64,000 bases of DNA from Orenia metallireducens (GTDB taxonomy: Bacteria; Bacillota; Halanaerobiia; Halobacteroidales; Halobacteroidaceae): the NCBI RefSeq assembly GCF_001693735.1, contig NZ_LWDV01000008.1, positions 407,414 through 471,413 of the forward strand. The letters run 5' to 3'. Shown piece by piece: positions 7,994-17,199 of the stretch (the stretch's first letter is position 1; each line of letters starts with the position of its first letter). The position numbers were made by a program, and so were the translations under genes. The notes beneath the pieces are model-generated. The model worked only from the letters and a program-made list of their open reading frames with translations. It had not been told where the DNA came from and ran no database searches.

Positions 7994-9211
7994 ATGGCTA
8001 ATTTATATAAAGAGATAAGTGGGGGAGTTACTGCACCTCAAGGTTTTTTAGCAAGTGGAGTTACTGGTGGGATTAAAAAGAGTGGTAAGAAGGATACTGC
8101 TTTAATCTATAGTGAAACTCCTGCCAAGGTTGCTGGGGTATTTACTACTAATCAATGTGCTGCTAGCTGTGTTCTTTTAAATAAACAGAATATTCAAGAT
8201 GGTTTAGCTCAGGGGATAATTATTAATAGTGGTAATGCTAATGCTTGTACAGGAGAGAGGGGTTATCAGGACTCTCAAGAGATGATTAGCTTCACTGCTG
8301 AAAAGCTAGGCTTAGAGAATGATAAGGTTTTAGTTGCTTCAACAGGGATTATCGGTGAGTTTTTAGCAATGGATAAAATCAAAATTGGAATTGAAAAGGC
8401 TGTAGCAGAATTAAGTGAATCTGGTGGTCAAGCAGCAGCAGAGGCTATTATGACTACAGATACATATGCTAAAGAGTTGGCAATAGAGTTTGAATTGGGG
8501 GATAAGATAGTCAAGTTAGGTGGAATTGCTAAGGGTTCAGGGATGATTGAGCCAAATATGGCAACAATGTTAGGTTTTTTGACTACAGATATAGCAATTG
8601 ATAATCAATTACTACAGGAAGCTTTAGTAGAAGCAATAAATCAGAGTTTTAATAGAATTACTGTAGATGGTGATCAAAGTACCAATGATATGGTGACTGT
8701 TTTAGCTAATGGAAATGCTGGAAATGATACTATTACTAATAAAGGTGAAGACTATAATCTTTTCTTGGAGGCTTTAAAATATGTCTGTACCTATTTAGCT
8801 CATCAAATTGTTCGTGATGGAGAGGGTGCTACCAAGTTTATTGAAGTAGAGGTTAAAGGTGCCCAATCTCTTGCAAAGGCTACTAAAGTAGCTAAACAGA
8901 TTGCTAACTCTCAGTTGGTTAAGACGGCTATGTTCGGTCAAGACCCTAATTGGGGTAGAATAATTATGGCTATTGGAGCCTCTGGGGTAGAAATTGATTT
9001 AAGTAAAGTAGAGATAAAAGTTAATGATTTGATATTATTAGAGCAAAATCAAAAAGTAATTCAACATTCTACAGACATAAAAGCAAATCTGTTAAATGAT
9101 GATGAGATTAAGATAGAGGTTGATTTAAACCTTGGAGAGTATAGTGATAAGGTCTGGACCTGTGACCTCTCTTATAAGTATGTAGAGATTAATGCTGAGT
9201 ACCATACTTAA
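7994..9211 (+). CDS. argJ: Bifunctional ornithine acetyltransferase / N-acetylglutamate synthase
   Basis: A 405-residue ArgJ. It transfers acetyl from N-acetylornithine to glutamate, closing the acetyl cycle of arginine synthesis, and in bifunctional forms also acetylates glutamate from acetyl-CoA. The self-cleavage and nucleophile motif GGIAKGSGMIEPNMATMLG (near residues 173-192, with the Thr after MA) and the late FGQDPNWGRI motif are typical. The start is the ATG at 7994 with AGGAGGAG at 7981; an in-frame TTG at 7970 has no site. A hairpin repeat separates it from argB. Confidence 0.96.
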   Translation: MANLYKEISGGVTAPQGFLASGVTGGIKKSGKKDTALIYSETPAKVAGVFTTNQCAASCVLLNKQNIQDGLAQGIIINSGNANACTGERGYQDSQEMISFTAEKLGLENDKVLVASTGIIGEFLAMDKIKIGIEKAVAELSESGGQAAAEAIMTTDTYAKELAIEFELGDKIVKLGGIAKGSGMIEPNMATMLGFLTTDIAIDNQLLQEALVEAINQSFNRITVDGDQSTNDMVTVLANGNAGNDTITNKGEDYNLFLEALKYVCTYLAHQIVRDGEGATKFIEVEVKGAQSLAKATKVAKQIANSQLVKTAMFGQDPNWGRIIMAIGASGVEIDLSKVEIKVNDLILLEQNQKVIQHSTDIKANLLNDDEIKIEVDLNLGEYSDKVWTCDLSYKYVEINAEYHT

Positions 9212-9269
9212 TAGTAACGAGTGACAAGTAATTACTGAATCTTTTGCTAATTACTTATTACCTGTTACT
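9212..9269. repeat. GTAACGAGTGACAAG hairpin repeat (argJ-argB)
   Basis: The arms AGTAACGAGTGACAAGTAAT and ATTACTTATTACCTGTTACT pair around a 15-20 base loop. The same unit recurs at 10161 and 17380, with a decayed copy at 16010. It has no T tract and lies within an operon, so it is better read as a repeat, possibly modulating read-through, than as a plain terminator. Confidence 0.65.
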
Positions 9270-9293
9270 GAATTAAAAAAAGGAGGCAATTTA

Positions 9294-10154
9294 GTGGAAG
9301 AGTTAATTAAGAAAGCAGATATTTTAATAGAGGCTTTACCATATATGAAGGAGTATTCTAATAAGACTGTAGTCATTAAATATGGTGGCAATGCCATGAT
9401 CAATCAAGATCTGATGGTCTCTGTTTTAGAGGATATTACTTTATTGAAGTATGTAGGAGTCAACCCAGTTATCGTTCATGGTGGTGGACCAGTTATTAGT
9501 GAGAATTTGAAGAAATTAAATTTACAAAGTGACTTTTATCAAGGATTGCGAGTTACTAATAAGGAGATTATGGAGGTTGTAGAACAGGCCTTATTAGGCA
9601 AGGTCAATAGCCAGATAGTCTCTTTAGCTAACTTAGCAGGAAATAAAGCTGTAGGATTATCAGGTAAGGATAACAATTTAATTCAGGCTAAAAAGTATGA
9701 GTTAGAGGATGGCTTCGACTTAGGGCATGTAGGTGAGATTAAAAAGATCAATCCTGAGATATTAATAACTATGATTGATAATGGTTATTTGCCAATAGTA
9801 GCACCAGTAGGAGTAGATGAAGTGGGAATGAGCTATAATATCAATGCCGATTTAGTAGCAGGGGAGTTAGCAGCAGCCTTAGGAGCAGAGAAGCTAATCT
9901 TATTGACAAATGTAGAGGGTATCTTAGATAATCCAGAGGATAAGAGCTCTTTAATCTCCCGGTTGAAGGTTGCAGAAGCCCAACAGATGATTAAAGATGG
10001 AAAGATAGTTGGTGGAATGATTCCAAAGGTAGATTCTTGTATTAAAGCTTTAAATAAGGGTGTTAAGAGAACCCATATCTTAGATGGACGAATCGACCAT
10101 GCTCTATTATTAGAAATCTTTACAGAGCGTGGAATTGGGACTATGATAGATTAG
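9294..10154 (+). CDS. argB: Acetylglutamate kinase
   Basis: A 286-residue amino-acid kinase family enzyme, the second step of arginine synthesis: phosphorylation of N-acetylglutamate. The motifs VVIKYGGNAM (residues 26-35), PVIVHGGGP, the KxN-type VGLSGKDNNL, SYNINADLVAGELAAAL and GGMIPKVDSC match ArgB closely. Its length includes the N-terminal helix found in arginine-inhibited hexameric forms, so feedback inhibition by arginine is likely but inferred. The GTG start has AGGAGG upstream. Confidence 0.96.
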   Translation: MEELIKKADILIEALPYMKEYSNKTVVIKYGGNAMINQDLMVSVLEDITLLKYVGVNPVIVHGGGPVISENLKKLNLQSDFYQGLRVTNKEIMEVVEQALLGKVNSQIVSLANLAGNKAVGLSGKDNNLIQAKKYELEDGFDLGHVGEIKKINPEILITMIDNGYLPIVAPVGVDEVGMSYNINADLVAGELAAALGAEKLILLTNVEGILDNPEDKSSLISRLKVAEAQQMIKDGKIVGGMIPKVDSCIKALNKGVKRTHILDGRIDHALLLEIFTERGIGTMID

Positions 10155-10160
10155 AATAAT

Positions 10161-10226
10161 AGTAACGAGTAACTAGTGACAAGTAACAATTCTTATCGTT
10201 ACTCATTACTTGTCACCTGTCACTGT
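10161..10226. repeat. GTAACGAGTGACAAG hairpin repeat (argB-argD)
   Basis: AGTAACGAGTAACTAGTGAC pairs with GTCACCTGTCACT-type sequence, with an inner copy TTACTCATTACTTGTCACC. It is the second copy of the repeat in this operon. Confidence 0.65.
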
Positions 10227-10248
10227 ACTTAAAAAGGAGGAGTAGAGA

Positions 10249-11442
10249 ATGAATAAGCAAGAGATTATTCAAGCTGATCAGGATTATTTTATGAATGTCT
10301 TTGGTCCGCGTTTTCCAATAGTATTGGAGAAGGGAGAAGGGGTATACTTATATGATAATGAAGGTAAGAAGTACTTGGATTTTACAGCAGGGATTGCTGT
10401 AAATGCTTTAGGATATAACTATCCAGAGTTTAGTGAGGCTTTAAAAAAGCAAGTTACAAATTTAATCCATGCTTCTAACCTTTATTATTATGATGTCCAA
10501 GCTAAGTTATCTAGGTTATTAATAGAAAACTCTTATGCTGATAAGGTATTTTATAGTAATAGTGGTGCAGAGGCCAATGAGGGTGCTATTAAGTTAGCTA
10601 AGAAGTACTTTAAGGAGAAGGGTGAGGAGAAGTATGAAATTATCACTGCCCTAAACTCTTTCCATGGTAGAACACTGGTTACATTGGCTGCTACAGGTCA
10701 GAGTAAGTATCAAAAGCCTTATGCACCTATTCCAACTGGATTCAAGCATGTACCTTATAATGATTTAGAGGCTATTAGAGATGCTATCACTGATAATACT
10801 GCTGCAGTAATGGTAGAACCAATTCAAGGGGAAGGTGGTGTCAATCCAGCTACTCAAGAGTATATGCAAGGATTAAGAGAGCTTTGTAATCAAGAAGGAA
10901 TCTTATTAATCTTTGATGAGATTCAGACTGGTATCGGAAGAACAGGAAGCCTCTTTGCTTATGAAGAGTATGGGGTAGAGCCAGATATTTTGACCTTAGC
11001 TAAGGCTTTAGGTAATGGTGTTCCAATTGGAGCATTTTTGGCTAAGGATGAAGTTGCTCAAGCCTTTAAGCCTGGTGACCATGGTTCAACCTTTGGTGGT
11101 AATCCTTTAGCTTGCCAAGCAGCTTATACTACTTTGAACATTATTTTAAATAATAAAATTTTAGATAATGTTAAAGATGTTGGGAGTTATTTTTATAATA
11201 GATTATCAGATTTAAAGGAGAAGTATGACTTTATCAAAGATTTAAGAGGTATGGGACTGATCTTAGGTCTAGAATTGGAGATAGAGGCTAAGGATATTGT
11301 AAATAAAGTTATAGACAATGGAATTTTAGTATTGACTGCTGGTAAAAATGTCCTAAGATTTTTACCTCCATTAGTTATTACTATTGAAGATGTAGACAAA
11401 GTGATTGGAGTTTTAGAGGAAATCTTTAGTGAAAAAATTTAA
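10249..11442 (+). CDS. argD: Acetylornithine aminotransferase
   Basis: A 397-residue class III PLP aminotransferase. It converts N-acetylglutamate semialdehyde and glutamate to N-acetylornithine. YSNSGAEANEGAIKLAKKY, NSFHGRTL, the PLP-ring contact FDEIQTGIGRTGSLFA, and LAKALGNGVPIGA with the Schiff-base lysine (TLAKALG) are present. Length is standard. An AGGAGGAG site is followed by the ATG. It is the last gene of the arg group here; argF, argG and argH are not in the window. A terminator follows at 11506. Confidence 0.95.
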   Translation: MNKQEIIQADQDYFMNVFGPRFPIVLEKGEGVYLYDNEGKKYLDFTAGIAVNALGYNYPEFSEALKKQVTNLIHASNLYYYDVQAKLSRLLIENSYADKVFYSNSGAEANEGAIKLAKKYFKEKGEEKYEIITALNSFHGRTLVTLAATGQSKYQKPYAPIPTGFKHVPYNDLEAIRDAITDNTAAVMVEPIQGEGGVNPATQEYMQGLRELCNQEGILLIFDEIQTGIGRTGSLFAYEEYGVEPDILTLAKALGNGVPIGAFLAKDEVAQAFKPGDHGSTFGGNPLACQAAYTTLNIILNNKILDNVKDVGSYFYNRLSDLKEKYDFIKDLRGMGLILGLELEIEAKDIVNKVIDNGILVLTAGKNVLRFLPPLVITIEDVDKVIGVLEEIFSEKI

Positions 11443-11505
11443 AATTAGACAAATAGATTAACATGTGATAAAATCCATACATTACAATGCATATATGTAA
11501 TTAAT

Positions 11506-11542
11506 ATAAAATAGTATCAAGTTCTGATACTATTTTATATTT
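11506..11542 (+). terminator. Rho-independent terminator after argD
   Basis: The stem ATAAAATAGTATCA/TGATACTATTTTAT with a five-base loop is followed by a T-rich tract. Confidence 0.85.
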
Positions 11543-11708
11543 TATAAACAAAGAATAATAAATTTTACTTTGATTAGCTCTAAAATATATAATTTATTAT
11601 TAGTTAAACTCAATTTATTCTCTCAATAGCTTTAAAAAGTGTCATTAAAGGAGTATAATATAATAAAAATATATTAAGCAATATTAATTCATGTTGGGGG
11701 GTAGAAAG

Positions 11709-12659
11709 ATGATTACTACAGTAACATTAAATCCGGCAATAGACCGGGAATACTTTGTAAAGGAGAATAAGCCAAAGTCTCATCAGTATCTTTATACTGA
11801 AAGGGATATAAAGGTATCTCCTGGGGGAAAAGGGCTTTTAAGCGCCATCAACTTAAGGAAATTAGGGTATTCTGATGTACAGAATATTGGTTTTGTTGGT
11901 GGTAGACAAGGATTATTTTTTGAAAAAATGGTACAAGAGTATGGAATTACAACAAATTATATCTTTACTGAAAGTGAGATTAGAAATAATATATTTATTA
12001 TTTCTAGAGAACCAGTAACTTATACCCATTATAATGACTATAGTTATAAGGTTGAGCCAGATGATGTTGAAAATTTAATTAAACGTTTTAGGCGTGGAAT
12101 CGTGGATAGTGATTTTATCATGATTTCAGGATCAATTCCTGAAGGAGTTAACTTCAGCATCTATCAAAGATTGATTCAAATTTGCCATGAAGCAGGTAAA
12201 GCTGTCTACTTACATGCCAGTGGTGAGGTCTTAAATAGAGCATTAGTAGAGAAGCCTAAAGTTGTTGTACCTTATTTTAAGCACACTAATAAGATATTGG
12301 ATAAGGAGATAGTCGATGATGAGGATTACATATGGGCAGGTAGAAAGTTGCAAGAAGAGGGTGCCGAATATGTAATGATGCCATTTCATTGCTCTCGTTT
12401 ATTATTTGATAAAAATGGTGACGTGTATAAGCTAACACCTCGAGATTTCTGTTTAAGAAATTGGTTAGGAGCAGGGGAAGCCTATAATGCTGCCTTCTTT
12501 GATTATGTTTATCAGTATGGTTTTGACTTCATAGAAGCTAATAAATATGCTGGAGCAGCAGCCTTAGCTATTGCTGAAAGTAAGGATATCTTCTTAGCAG
12601 ATCGAGCTATGATTAAGGAGAAGAGCGATAATATTATGATTAATAAGCTGGAGGTGTAG
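11709..12659 (+). CDS. PfkB-family (1-phosphofructokinase-like) protein with altered active site
   Basis: A 316-residue ribokinase-fold protein closest to the tagatose-6-P/fructose-1-P kinase branch, judged by the start ITTVTLNPAIDREYFV. Two key motifs are off. The substrate motif GGKGxNVA reads GGKGLLSA, and the catalytic GAGD reads GAGE (residues 254-257), replacing the base Asp by Glu257. It may therefore be a weak kinase or a ligand-binding relic. The ATG at 11709 follows a TTGGGGGG site; an in-frame ATG at 11691 lies before that site. It is followed after 4 bases by a CBS-pair gene and then two antiporters, a context that suggests a sensing role rather than glycolysis (inference). Confidence 0.75.
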   Translation: MITTVTLNPAIDREYFVKENKPKSHQYLYTERDIKVSPGGKGLLSAINLRKLGYSDVQNIGFVGGRQGLFFEKMVQEYGITTNYIFTESEIRNNIFIISREPVTYTHYNDYSYKVEPDDVENLIKRFRRGIVDSDFIMISGSIPEGVNFSIYQRLIQICHEAGKAVYLHASGEVLNRALVEKPKVVVPYFKHTNKILDKEIVDDEDYIWAGRKLQEEGAEYVMMPFHCSRLLFDKNGDVYKLTPRDFCLRNWLGAGEAYNAAFFDYVYQYGFDFIEANKYAGAAALAIAESKDIFLADRAMIKEKSDNIMINKLEV

Positions 12660-12663
12660 TTTA

Positions 12664-13122
12664 ATGAGCACTGTAAGAAAGTATATGATGAGAACTATGA
12701 ACTCTGTTTGTGAAGAGGATAGTATTGAAGATGTTATTAGAGTGATGCATAAGATAGAGATGTCAGTTTTGCCAGTCGTTGATGATGAGAATAAATTTTT
12801 GGGAACTATCTATAGTAGAAATCTATTAAAGAATATAATTCCTGAGCAATATGGTTTTCTAGAAAGCCATCGTTTATTATACCAAGTCAACCAAGCTGCA
12901 GAGAATTTAGCTGAAATTAAAGATAGAAAGGTGAAAGAGTATATGTCAACTAATACAACTGCTGTTAAAGAGAATGATAAGATGGATAATATAGCAGATA
13001 TCATGTTAGATAATAAGGAATCTTATCTCTATGTTGTAAATGATGATAACAAATTAAGAGGTTATATTTCTAGAGCAGATCTACTTTATTATCTATTAGA
13101 GGTAGGGGAAGATCAACAATGA
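12664..13122 (+). CDS. Two-CBS-domain protein
   Basis: A 152-residue soluble protein made of two CBS units: about residues 6-60 (MMRTMNSVCEEDSIEDVIRV ... LPVVDDENKFLGTIYSR) and about 90-148 (VKEYMSTNTTAVKENDKMD ... YVVNDDNKLRGYISRADLL). A CBS pair binds adenine nucleotides or similar ligands and commonly regulates attached enzymes or transporters. There is no catalytic domain. Its stop codon overlaps the start of the first antiporter (13119), so the two are translationally coupled, and the natural guess is that it controls the antiporters. Confidence 0.85.
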   Translation: MSTVRKYMMRTMNSVCEEDSIEDVIRVMHKIEMSVLPVVDDENKFLGTIYSRNLLKNIIPEQYGFLESHRLLYQVNQAAENLAEIKDRKVKEYMSTNTTAVKENDKMDNIADIMLDNKESYLYVVNDDNKLRGYISRADLLYYLLEVGEDQQ

Positions 13123-14399
13123 ATCTAAAATCAGTTGAAACGTTACATGAATTGAAGCAATGGTTATTGCTTAATCAAGCAAGTAACAAAGAACTATATA
13201 TAGTTGGCTTGTTAATTGTATTTGCTTTATTTGTAGTACTATTGACTAAAAGATATAGAGTACCTATAGTAGTTGGTTATGTCTTCTTGGGGATACTGTT
13301 CAGTGTAAGTATCATTGAACAGCTTCCTTTTTTACCTGATGAGATAAAAGAGTGGTATGGTTATAGTGTTGAAAGCTTTGATTATGTGGCCGATTTGGCC
13401 TTGGCCTTTATCGCTTTTACTATTGGAAGTGAACTATCAATTAGAATTTTAAAGAGCTTAGGAAAGAAGATTGCTTTAATTGTTGTCTTTGAGGCTGTAG
13501 GTGCATTCTTATTGGTTACAGGAGCTATGTTGGCCTTTGGACAACCTTTTTATCTAGCTTTGATTTTGGGGTCAATTGCTTCTGCTACTGCACCAGCAGC
13601 AACTGTTATGGTGCTTAAAGAGTATAATGCAGAGGGAAATTTGACCTCTACTTTATTAGCTGTAATAGGGATTGATGATGCGGTAGCTCTTGCTATCTTT
13701 AGTTTTGCTGAGCCTATTTCATTAATTAAGGCATCGGGATCTGGTGAATTATCGATTATGAATGCCTTTTTTGAACCATTACTAGAGATAGTAGGAGCAA
13801 TCGGATTTGGAGTGTTGCTAGGCTATATATCTGTCAAGTTTATTGTTAAATTAGAGGACAAGACGAAGAAGGTTTTGACTTTGGTGGCTACAGTAATAGG
13901 TGCTTCTGCCACAGCAGTAGCTTTACACCTTTCTCCTCTGATTACCAATATGTGTGTAGGCTTTGCTTATAGAAACTTTGCTAAGAAGAATCCTGGGGTT
14001 GCTGAGGATATGGAGACTATGACTATTCCTCTTTATGCTATGTTCTTTATCTTAGCAGGTACTAAAATTCAAATTATGCAGATAACTAAGGGAGGCTTTG
14101 TGATTATAGCCTTAGTCTATACTCTATCAAGGGTTATTGGTAAGGTTGGAGGTGCCTCTTTAGGTGCTATTTTGGCTAAAGCAGACCCTGAAATTAAGAA
14201 GTATATAGGTATGGGATTATTATCTCAGATTGGAGTAGCAGTGGCTTTAGCTTATACAGTACAACGAGATTTTGTAGAATTACCTGAAGTAGGAACATTG
14301 GTCTTTAATATTCTATTATTTACTACAGCTATTACTGAGGTTGTTGGACCATTAGCAACTAAGTATGCTATTACTAAAGCAGGTGAAGTTCATAATTAA
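13119..14399 (+). CDS. Cation/proton antiporter (CPA2/Kef-type), first of a tandem pair
   Basis: A 426-residue integral membrane protein with about 12 hydrophobic segments, in the monovalent cation/proton antiporter family. The ion-site acidic pair appears in VIGIDDAVALAIF (Asp186-Asp187), and the family motif VPIVVGYVFLGILFS lies near residues 48-62. No TrkA-N/NAD domain follows, unlike KefB/KefC. It overlaps the CBS gene by four bases. The next gene is a close paralog, so the two may form a heteromer or handle different ions. Na+ or K+ specificity cannot be decided here; in a halophile either would serve ion balance. Confidence 0.85.
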   Translation: MNLKSVETLHELKQWLLLNQASNKELYIVGLLIVFALFVVLLTKRYRVPIVVGYVFLGILFSVSIIEQLPFLPDEIKEWYGYSVESFDYVADLALAFIAFTIGSELSIRILKSLGKKIALIVVFEAVGAFLLVTGAMLAFGQPFYLALILGSIASATAPAATVMVLKEYNAEGNLTSTLLAVIGIDDAVALAIFSFAEPISLIKASGSGELSIMNAFFEPLLEIVGAIGFGVLLGYISVKFIVKLEDKTKKVLTLVATVIGASATAVALHLSPLITNMCVGFAYRNFAKKNPGVAEDMETMTIPLYAMFFILAGTKIQIMQITKGGFVIIALVYTLSRVIGKVGGASLGAILAKADPEIKKYIGMGLLSQIGVAVALAYTVQRDFVELPEVGTLVFNILLFTTAITEVVGPLATKYAITKAGEVHN

Positions 14400-14488
14400 T
14401 ATCTTATAATAGCAGAAGTAATATTAGGGTGATAAGTTTATAAGATGATTATCATAAGATACTAAATCTTTTTATTTGAGGTGACAGT

Positions 14489-15817
14489 ATGCATTTAGAT
14501 ATAGAGTTGGTTCATAAACTACAGATAATGCGGGAATGGTTCTTGGTTCATCAGGCAAGTGATAAGGTAATCTATATTATAGGTTTTTTGATATTCATGT
14601 CACTGTTGGTAGTTCTTCTAGCTAAAAGATTTCATGTACCTATTGTGGTGGGATATGTATTTTTAGGTATTGCTCTAAGTGTCAATATAATTGAGTGGTT
14701 GCCTTTTCTTTCAGAAGAAGCAAAGGAATGGTATGCTTTTACTACAGAAAGTTTTGATTATATAGCTACCTTTGCTTTGGCTTTTATAGCTTTTACCATT
14801 GGGAGTGAGCTCTCAGTTAAAATCTTAAAGAGCTTAGGGAAGAAGATTATTTATATTGCTATTTTAGAAGCAACTGGGGCTTTTATTATAGTTGCTCTGG
14901 CTACTTTTGCTATAACAAAGACTTTATATCTTTCTTTAGTATTAGGGGCGATAGCTTCGGCAACAGCTCCAGCAGCAACAGTTATGGTATTAAAGGAGTA
15001 TAATGCAGAAGGGCTATTGACTTCGATGATATTAGCTATTGTTGGTATAGATGATGCGATTGCTTTAATTATCTTCAGTCTAGTAGAGCCTTTAGCTTTA
15101 GGACTATATTTAGGGCAAGGGGATATTTCAATATTCCATGCATTATTTGCACCAGCTATTGAAATAGGTGGTTCTATATTGGCAGGACTTTTGATAGGTT
15201 ACCTATCCCAGAAGTTCATCAGTAATATAGATGATAAGACGAAGAAGATACTGACTTTGGTAAGTACAATTATTGGTGGATCGGCTATTTCAATTTTCTT
15301 ACATCTATCACCATTGATTACAAATATGTTCATTGGATTTGCTTATCGTAACTTTGCTAGAAAGAACCTAGGTATTGCTGAGTATATGGAGACTTTAACT
15401 GTTCCATTATATGCACTATTCTTTATTTTGGCAGGAACAGAGATTAGATTAGACAGTATAGCATCTGCTGGTTTCTTAATCTTGGCATTTGTCTATACCA
15501 TTGCTCGTGTGATTGGTAAGATAGGTGGAGCCTCTTTAGGAGCTCATCTATCTGATGCTCCTGAAAAGATTAAGAAGTATGTTGGTCTAGGATTATTACC
15601 ACAGAGTGGAGTAGCAATTGCCTTAGCCTATACTGTACAAAAACACTTTATCGGTGGAGAAAGTAACTTATCAGTATTTAATAATATACCTTTAACAGAT
15701 AATGTTGGATTATTAGTGTTTAATACACTTCTATTTACAGCAGCTTTAACAGAGGTCTTTGGACCATTAGCTACGAAGTATGCTATTACCAAGGCTGGAG
15801 AGATAGGAGAGCATTAA
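14489..15817 (+). CDS. Cation/proton antiporter (CPA2/Kef-type), second of a tandem pair
   Basis: A 442-residue paralog of the preceding protein with matching topology and the conserved GIDDAIALIIF acidic pair. It keeps the shared ATAPAATVMVLKEYNAEG and LHLSPLITNM segments. It differs by a short insert near the C-terminus (GGESNLSVFNNIPLTDN) before the last helix. The two evidently arose by tandem duplication. A GAGGTGA site precedes the ATG, and the 89-base gap to the first copy holds no clear terminator. A terminator at 15899 closes the set. Confidence 0.85.
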   Translation: MHLDIELVHKLQIMREWFLVHQASDKVIYIIGFLIFMSLLVVLLAKRFHVPIVVGYVFLGIALSVNIIEWLPFLSEEAKEWYAFTTESFDYIATFALAFIAFTIGSELSVKILKSLGKKIIYIAILEATGAFIIVALATFAITKTLYLSLVLGAIASATAPAATVMVLKEYNAEGLLTSMILAIVGIDDAIALIIFSLVEPLALGLYLGQGDISIFHALFAPAIEIGGSILAGLLIGYLSQKFISNIDDKTKKILTLVSTIIGGSAISIFLHLSPLITNMFIGFAYRNFARKNLGIAEYMETLTVPLYALFFILAGTEIRLDSIASAGFLILAFVYTIARVIGKIGGASLGAHLSDAPEKIKKYVGLGLLPQSGVAIALAYTVQKHFIGGESNLSVFNNIPLTDNVGLLVFNTLLFTAALTEVFGPLATKYAITKAGEIGEH

Positions 15818-15898
15818 AGAAGAGTATACAGTTGAAAATGTACAATTAAAAAGATAGAATTAATAAATAATAAGCAAGCAAAAGGTAGAGGTAATACT

Positions 15899-15949
15899 AT
15901 AAAAGGTTTACATTAGAGCTATTTGGTTCTGATGTAAACCTTTTATTTA
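15899..15949 (+). terminator. Terminator after the antiporter operon
   Basis: The arms AAAAGGTTTACAT (15901-15913) and ATGTAAACCTTTT (15932-15944) lie around an 18-base loop and end in a T-rich tract. Confidence 0.8.
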
Positions 15950-16009
15950 TAAGTTTGTGGCTCTAAAACATAATTCTAATATAGGGTTAAGGATATTAAG
16001 ATAATAATG

Positions 16010-16063
16010 AATCAGCAGTGATAAAAAAGGTTTCTACTCGTTACTTAGCACCAATCACTGTTA
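16010..16063. repeat. Decayed GTAACGAG-type hairpin repeat
   Basis: CAGTGAT and ATCACTG arms enclose TTTCTACTCGTTACTTAGCACC, resembling the copy at 17380 (TTTCTACTCATTAGGTTACTTGTCAC). The rest of the gap 15950-16175 shows nothing clear. Confidence 0.45.
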
Positions 16064-16175
16064 TTAAAGTTGGATGACTTTTACAACATGCTAATTTGCT
16101 AAAAAAGAGGAAATTAATAAGTGAAAGTAGAATTTTGTTATAAGAGTAGTTGACTAATATCTGTAGGAGGAAGAT

Positions 16176-17147
16176 ATGGGGAGGATATTTAAAATAGAGT
16201 TTATTCTTATAATATTTCTAATAATGTTGGTAGGCTGTTCTGAAATGGATATTTCTCAGAATCCTCAAATTCAACTTATTAATTATCCTAAGTTAATAAC
16301 TTTGGGAGAAAACTTTAGTCTATCTGGTGAATTTTTAACCCAAGAGATGATAGGAGATAATATTAAAATCTTACTTACTATTAGAAATGGAAATGATGGG
16401 AGTGGAGTACTTAATCAGGAGCTGAGCTTATCAAGTGGTAGTCAAAGCTTCTCCTTTATAGATATCAGATTGGAGGGGGATATCAGTCCTGTAGTCTACT
16501 TTGAATTTAAATTGATTATAGATGGTAAGTTTATCTTGAAGGTGGATACTGAAGATAGTCCAACTTATGTAGGTAATTGGCATACTGATATTATTACAAG
16601 CTATTTTAATGCCTATAGTAGTAGTGGCGAGCCATTAAAGGCTACTTGGGGTAATTATTTAAAGGATGAAAATCCTTATTATTTTGCCTTACCTTATCGT
16701 GATTTTTATTATTATGTAGATGGTGAGTTGATTAAAAAGGATTATTATGGGGTAAGTGATGTTAAAAATCGTTGGATTGAGATTTATCATCCTTTGACTA
16801 ATAAGACTGCTTATGCCCAATGGGAGGATGTAGGTCCATGGAATTATTATGATCCTCATTATGTCTTTAGCACTACAAATCAGAGACCTTATGCTGAGAT
16901 GGGAATAGATATGGGCTGGAGCTCTCAAGGATATCGCTTCACAAATAAAGCAGGTCTGGATATTTCACCAGCAACAATGGAATACTTAGATAGTGATGGA
17001 TTAGCTAAAGGAAAAATTATCGTCAATTGGAAGTTTGTTGATATTAGTCAAGTTCCTGATGGACCTTGGTTAGAGAGAATAAGTGGGGTAGAAGCAGATT
17101 CTAAGGTTTTAAACCTAAATACAAATACTTTAAGAACATTAAATTGA
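16176..17147 (+). CDS. Predicted lipoprotein of unknown function
   Basis: A 323-residue protein with a lipoprotein signal: basic start, hydrophobic run and lipobox LVGC (Cys at residue 22). It would be anchored at the outer face of the inner membrane or in the outer membrane. Residues about 40-125 look like a beta-rich domain. The C-terminal part (about 135-310) holds a patterned segment with RWIEIYHPLTNKTAYAQW, EDVGPW, AGLDISPATMEYL and INWKFVDISQVPDGPW-like motifs, which gives the impression of a conserved extracellular domain I cannot name. A GTAGGAGGA site precedes the ATG. It is next to a tiny membrane ORF and an esterase; function unknown. Confidence 0.7.
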   Translation: MGRIFKIEFILIIFLIMLVGCSEMDISQNPQIQLINYPKLITLGENFSLSGEFLTQEMIGDNIKILLTIRNGNDGSGVLNQELSLSSGSQSFSFIDIRLEGDISPVVYFEFKLIIDGKFILKVDTEDSPTYVGNWHTDIITSYFNAYSSSGEPLKATWGNYLKDENPYYFALPYRDFYYYVDGELIKKDYYGVSDVKNRWIEIYHPLTNKTAYAQWEDVGPWNYYDPHYVFSTTNQRPYAEMGIDMGWSSQGYRFTNKAGLDISPATMEYLDSDGLAKGKIIVNWKFVDISQVPDGPWLERISGVEADSKVLNLNTNTLRTLN

Positions 17148-17199
17148 CTCTTTAATATAGTAATTATAAGGACTAGGATTTAAAGCAAGGAGGAATATA

